This document shows positions 5,991-7,487 of a DNA stretch of 7,487 nucleotides, piece by piece. Both the position numbers and the translations under genes were made by a program. This DNA comes from Clostridia bacterium (GTDB lineage: Bacteria; Bacillota; Clostridia; Christensenellales; CAG-314), in NCBI GenBank assembly GCA_017407305.1, contig JAFQWS010000059.1, positions 1 through 7,487 of the forward strand, written 5' to 3'. A model generated the notes under the pieces. That model was not told where the DNA came from. It did not search any database and saw only the letters and a list, made by a program, of their open reading frames with translations. How positions within the stretch are numbered: position 1 is the stretch's first letter; each line of letters opens with the position of its first letter.

Positions 5991-7487
5991 AATTATCAGT
6001 TTATCTAAACAAGTTTATGACAAAATTTCTGCCGGTGAAGTGGTGGAAAGGCCTTGTGCTGTCATAAAGGAACTTGTTGAAAACAGCATTGATGCAGGGG
6101 CAACTCGCATAGACATTGAAATTGAAGGTGGAGGCCTTGTAAGTATGTCCGTCACCGACAATGGTTGTGGCATTGATTATGAACAAATTGAAAATGCTTT
6201 CAAGCCACATGCAACAAGCAAAATCACTCAATTTGAAGACCTTGAAACCCTTTCCACAATGGGTTTTAGGGGTGAAGCCTTGTATTCAATAAGTTCGGTT
6301 GCTTGTGTTACACTCATTTCCAAAACTCCTTATGATGAAGTCGCAGGAAAAATCGTTCTCAATGCCGGCAATGTTATTTCCAAAGAACAATGTGCCTTTG
6401 CCAACGGAACAAAAATAACCGTTGAAAACTTGTTCTACAACGTTCCTGCTCGCAAAAAGTTTTTGAAAACACCCACAAAAGAAGCATCGGAAATTACAAA
6501 TTACGTTGCTCGCCTCATTTTGACTCATCCCGATTTGGAAATTTACTACAAAGTAGATGGCAAAAACGTCTATTACGTTCGCGGTGGTGGTTTGGCTGAA
6601 GCAATTTACAACTTGTATGGCCAACAATGTTTGGACAGCAGTCTTTTGATAAACGGCAAATTTAAGGAAATCAAAGTAAAAGGATACGTTTCAAGTCCCG
6701 ATTACACAAAATCCAACAGCACTTTCCAAACAATTTCTGTCAACGGAAGATACGTAAAAGATGCTACCATTTTGTCTGCAATCAAAAATGCTTTCAAACC
6801 TTATCTTATGACAAAGTGTTTCCCTGTTGCAGTTTTAGACCTTCAAATGGATGCAAGTTTGGTGGACGTAAACGTCCATCCCAACAAAATGGAAGTGCGT
6901 TTTGCTTGCCCCGGAACGGTATATTTGGCAGTGTTTTTGGTGTTGAAAAACGCATTGAAAAAGTTTGCCGAAATAAAGGCGGAAACTTTTGTCGGCAGTT
7001 CAACGCAAACTTGGGAAAATTCCGAAAAAATTGAAGAAGATTTCTTTTTGGAAAAATTAAGTTTCAGCGAAAAGCCCAAACTTTCTTCTCGTGAAATTTT
7101 TGAAAAAGAACAAAAAGCCAACGACAAAAAGTTTGAAAAATATCTTGAACATATTGAAATGGAATTTTCTTCCAACACCAAAAAGGAAATTCCTCAACAC
7201 GTATTAAATTCTCTTGTCATTGAACAACCCCAAAGACCTTTGGCTGAGCCTGTATATAGAGTTTTGGGTGTGTTGTTTATGACCTATATCGTATTGGAAA
7301 TGAACGATGAAGTGTTGTTTATTGATCAACACGCAGCCCACGAACGCATTTTGTACGACAAATATTTGAAAGAAAGCGACAATTTGTCAATGCAACCTTT
7401 GTTGGTGCCTTACGTTTTTGATGCAAATCAACAAGAACAAGAATTTTTGGACAACAATTTGGAAGAAATCAAAAAAGCAGGATTTGA
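5983..7487 (+). CDS. mutL: DNA mismatch repair protein MutL (endonuclease type), 3' end outside the window
   Basis: MutL is a GHKL ATPase that couples MutS mismatch recognition to strand incision. The ATG at 5983 overlaps the mutS stop by 8 bp (ATGAATAA), so translation is probably coupled; only a weak purine-rich stretch precedes it. The frame stays open for 501 codons to the edge, and family members usually have about 600-680. ATPase motifs are ISAGEVVERP (15-24), catalytic E30 and Mg-ligand N34 (KELVEN), DNGCG (59-63), HATSK (76-80) and GFRGEAL (94-100). VHPNK (298-302) includes K302, which aligns with the ATP-contacting Lys307 of E. coli MutL. A charged, low-complexity linker spans about 328-415. 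The C-terminal domain begins near 420 and carries DQHAAHERILYD (448-459), the nuclease motif DQHA(X)2E(X)4E except that the last acidic residue is Asp459. This marks the endonuclease-type MutL of MutH-lacking bacteria. The remaining C-terminal metal-site motifs are beyond the window. Confidence 0.97.
   Translation, partial: MNKIISLSKQVYDKISAGEVVERPCAVIKELVENSIDAGATRIDIEIEGGGLVSMSVTDNGCGIDYEQIENAFKPHATSKITQFEDLETLSTMGFRGEALYSISSVACVTLISKTPYDEVAGKIVLNAGNVISKEQCAFANGTKITVENLFYNVPARKKFLKTPTKEASEITNYVARLILTHPDLEIYYKVDGKNVYYVRGGGLAEAIYNLYGQQCLDSSLLINGKFKEIKVKGYVSSPDYTKSNSTFQTISVNGRYVKDATILSAIKNAFKPYLMTKCFPVAVLDLQMDASLVDVNVHPNKMEVRFACPGTVYLAVFLVLKNALKKFAEIKAETFVGSSTQTWENSEKIEEDFFLEKLSFSEKPKLSSREIFEKEQKANDKKFEKYLEHIEMEFSSNTKKEIPQHVLNSLVIEQPQRPLAEPVYRVLGVLFMTYIVLEMNDEVLFIDQHAAHERILYDKYLKESDNLSMQPLLVPYVFDANQQEQEFLDNNLEEIKKAGF

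Noticed and set aside
1..7487. Search for a mobile element, CRISPR array, tRNA or other RNA gene, or a novel defence-like cassette
   Set aside because: The window is almost fully occupied by four housekeeping genes with one 77-bp gap. I found no direct repeats of useful length, no terminal inverted repeats and no tRNA-like cloverleaf.

Overview
The window looks like chromosomal DNA from a low-GC member of the Bacillota, most likely Clostridia-like. The grounds are AT-rich base composition (judged by eye), an AAGGAGG ribosome binding site before mutS, the gene order miaB-mutS-mutL that is familiar in Clostridia, and a MutL carrying the endonuclease motif found in bacteria without MutH. I cannot place the genus. 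All reading frames fit the standard bacterial code, and both complete genes stop with TAA.

Layout. The left 2 kb (1-1993, minus strand) is a class A penicillin-binding protein, a bifunctional peptidoglycan glycosyltransferase/transpeptidase. Its C-terminus runs off the left edge. The gene is broken at about 515-520 by an apparent one-base deletion in a short T run. This puts the active-site serine (SxxK) and SxN motifs in one frame and the KTG motif in another. A 77-bp AT-rich divergent intergenic region (1994-2070) follows. It holds a good sigma-A type promoter for the rightward genes and a weaker candidate for the leftward gene.

The right 5.4 kb (2071-7487, plus strand) is a tight co-directional cluster. 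miaB encodes a tRNA methylthiotransferase, mutS the mismatch recognition ATPase, and mutL the mismatch repair ATPase/endonuclease (cut by the right edge after 501 residues). miaB and mutS overlap by 1 bp, and mutS and mutL by 8 bp, so the three are probably co-transcribed and translationally coupled. MutS binds mismatches and recruits MutL, whose C-terminal nuclease would nick the strand. MiaB modifies A37 of tRNAs reading UNN codons and is functionally separate, although linked in transcription.

I see no mobile element, CRISPR array, RNA gene or undescribed multi-gene system. The points most worth a second look are the frameshift in the penicillin-binding protein, a promoter geometry that predicts a leaderless miaB message, face-to-face overlapping -35 elements between the two divergent units, and a conservative change in the MutL endonuclease motif.
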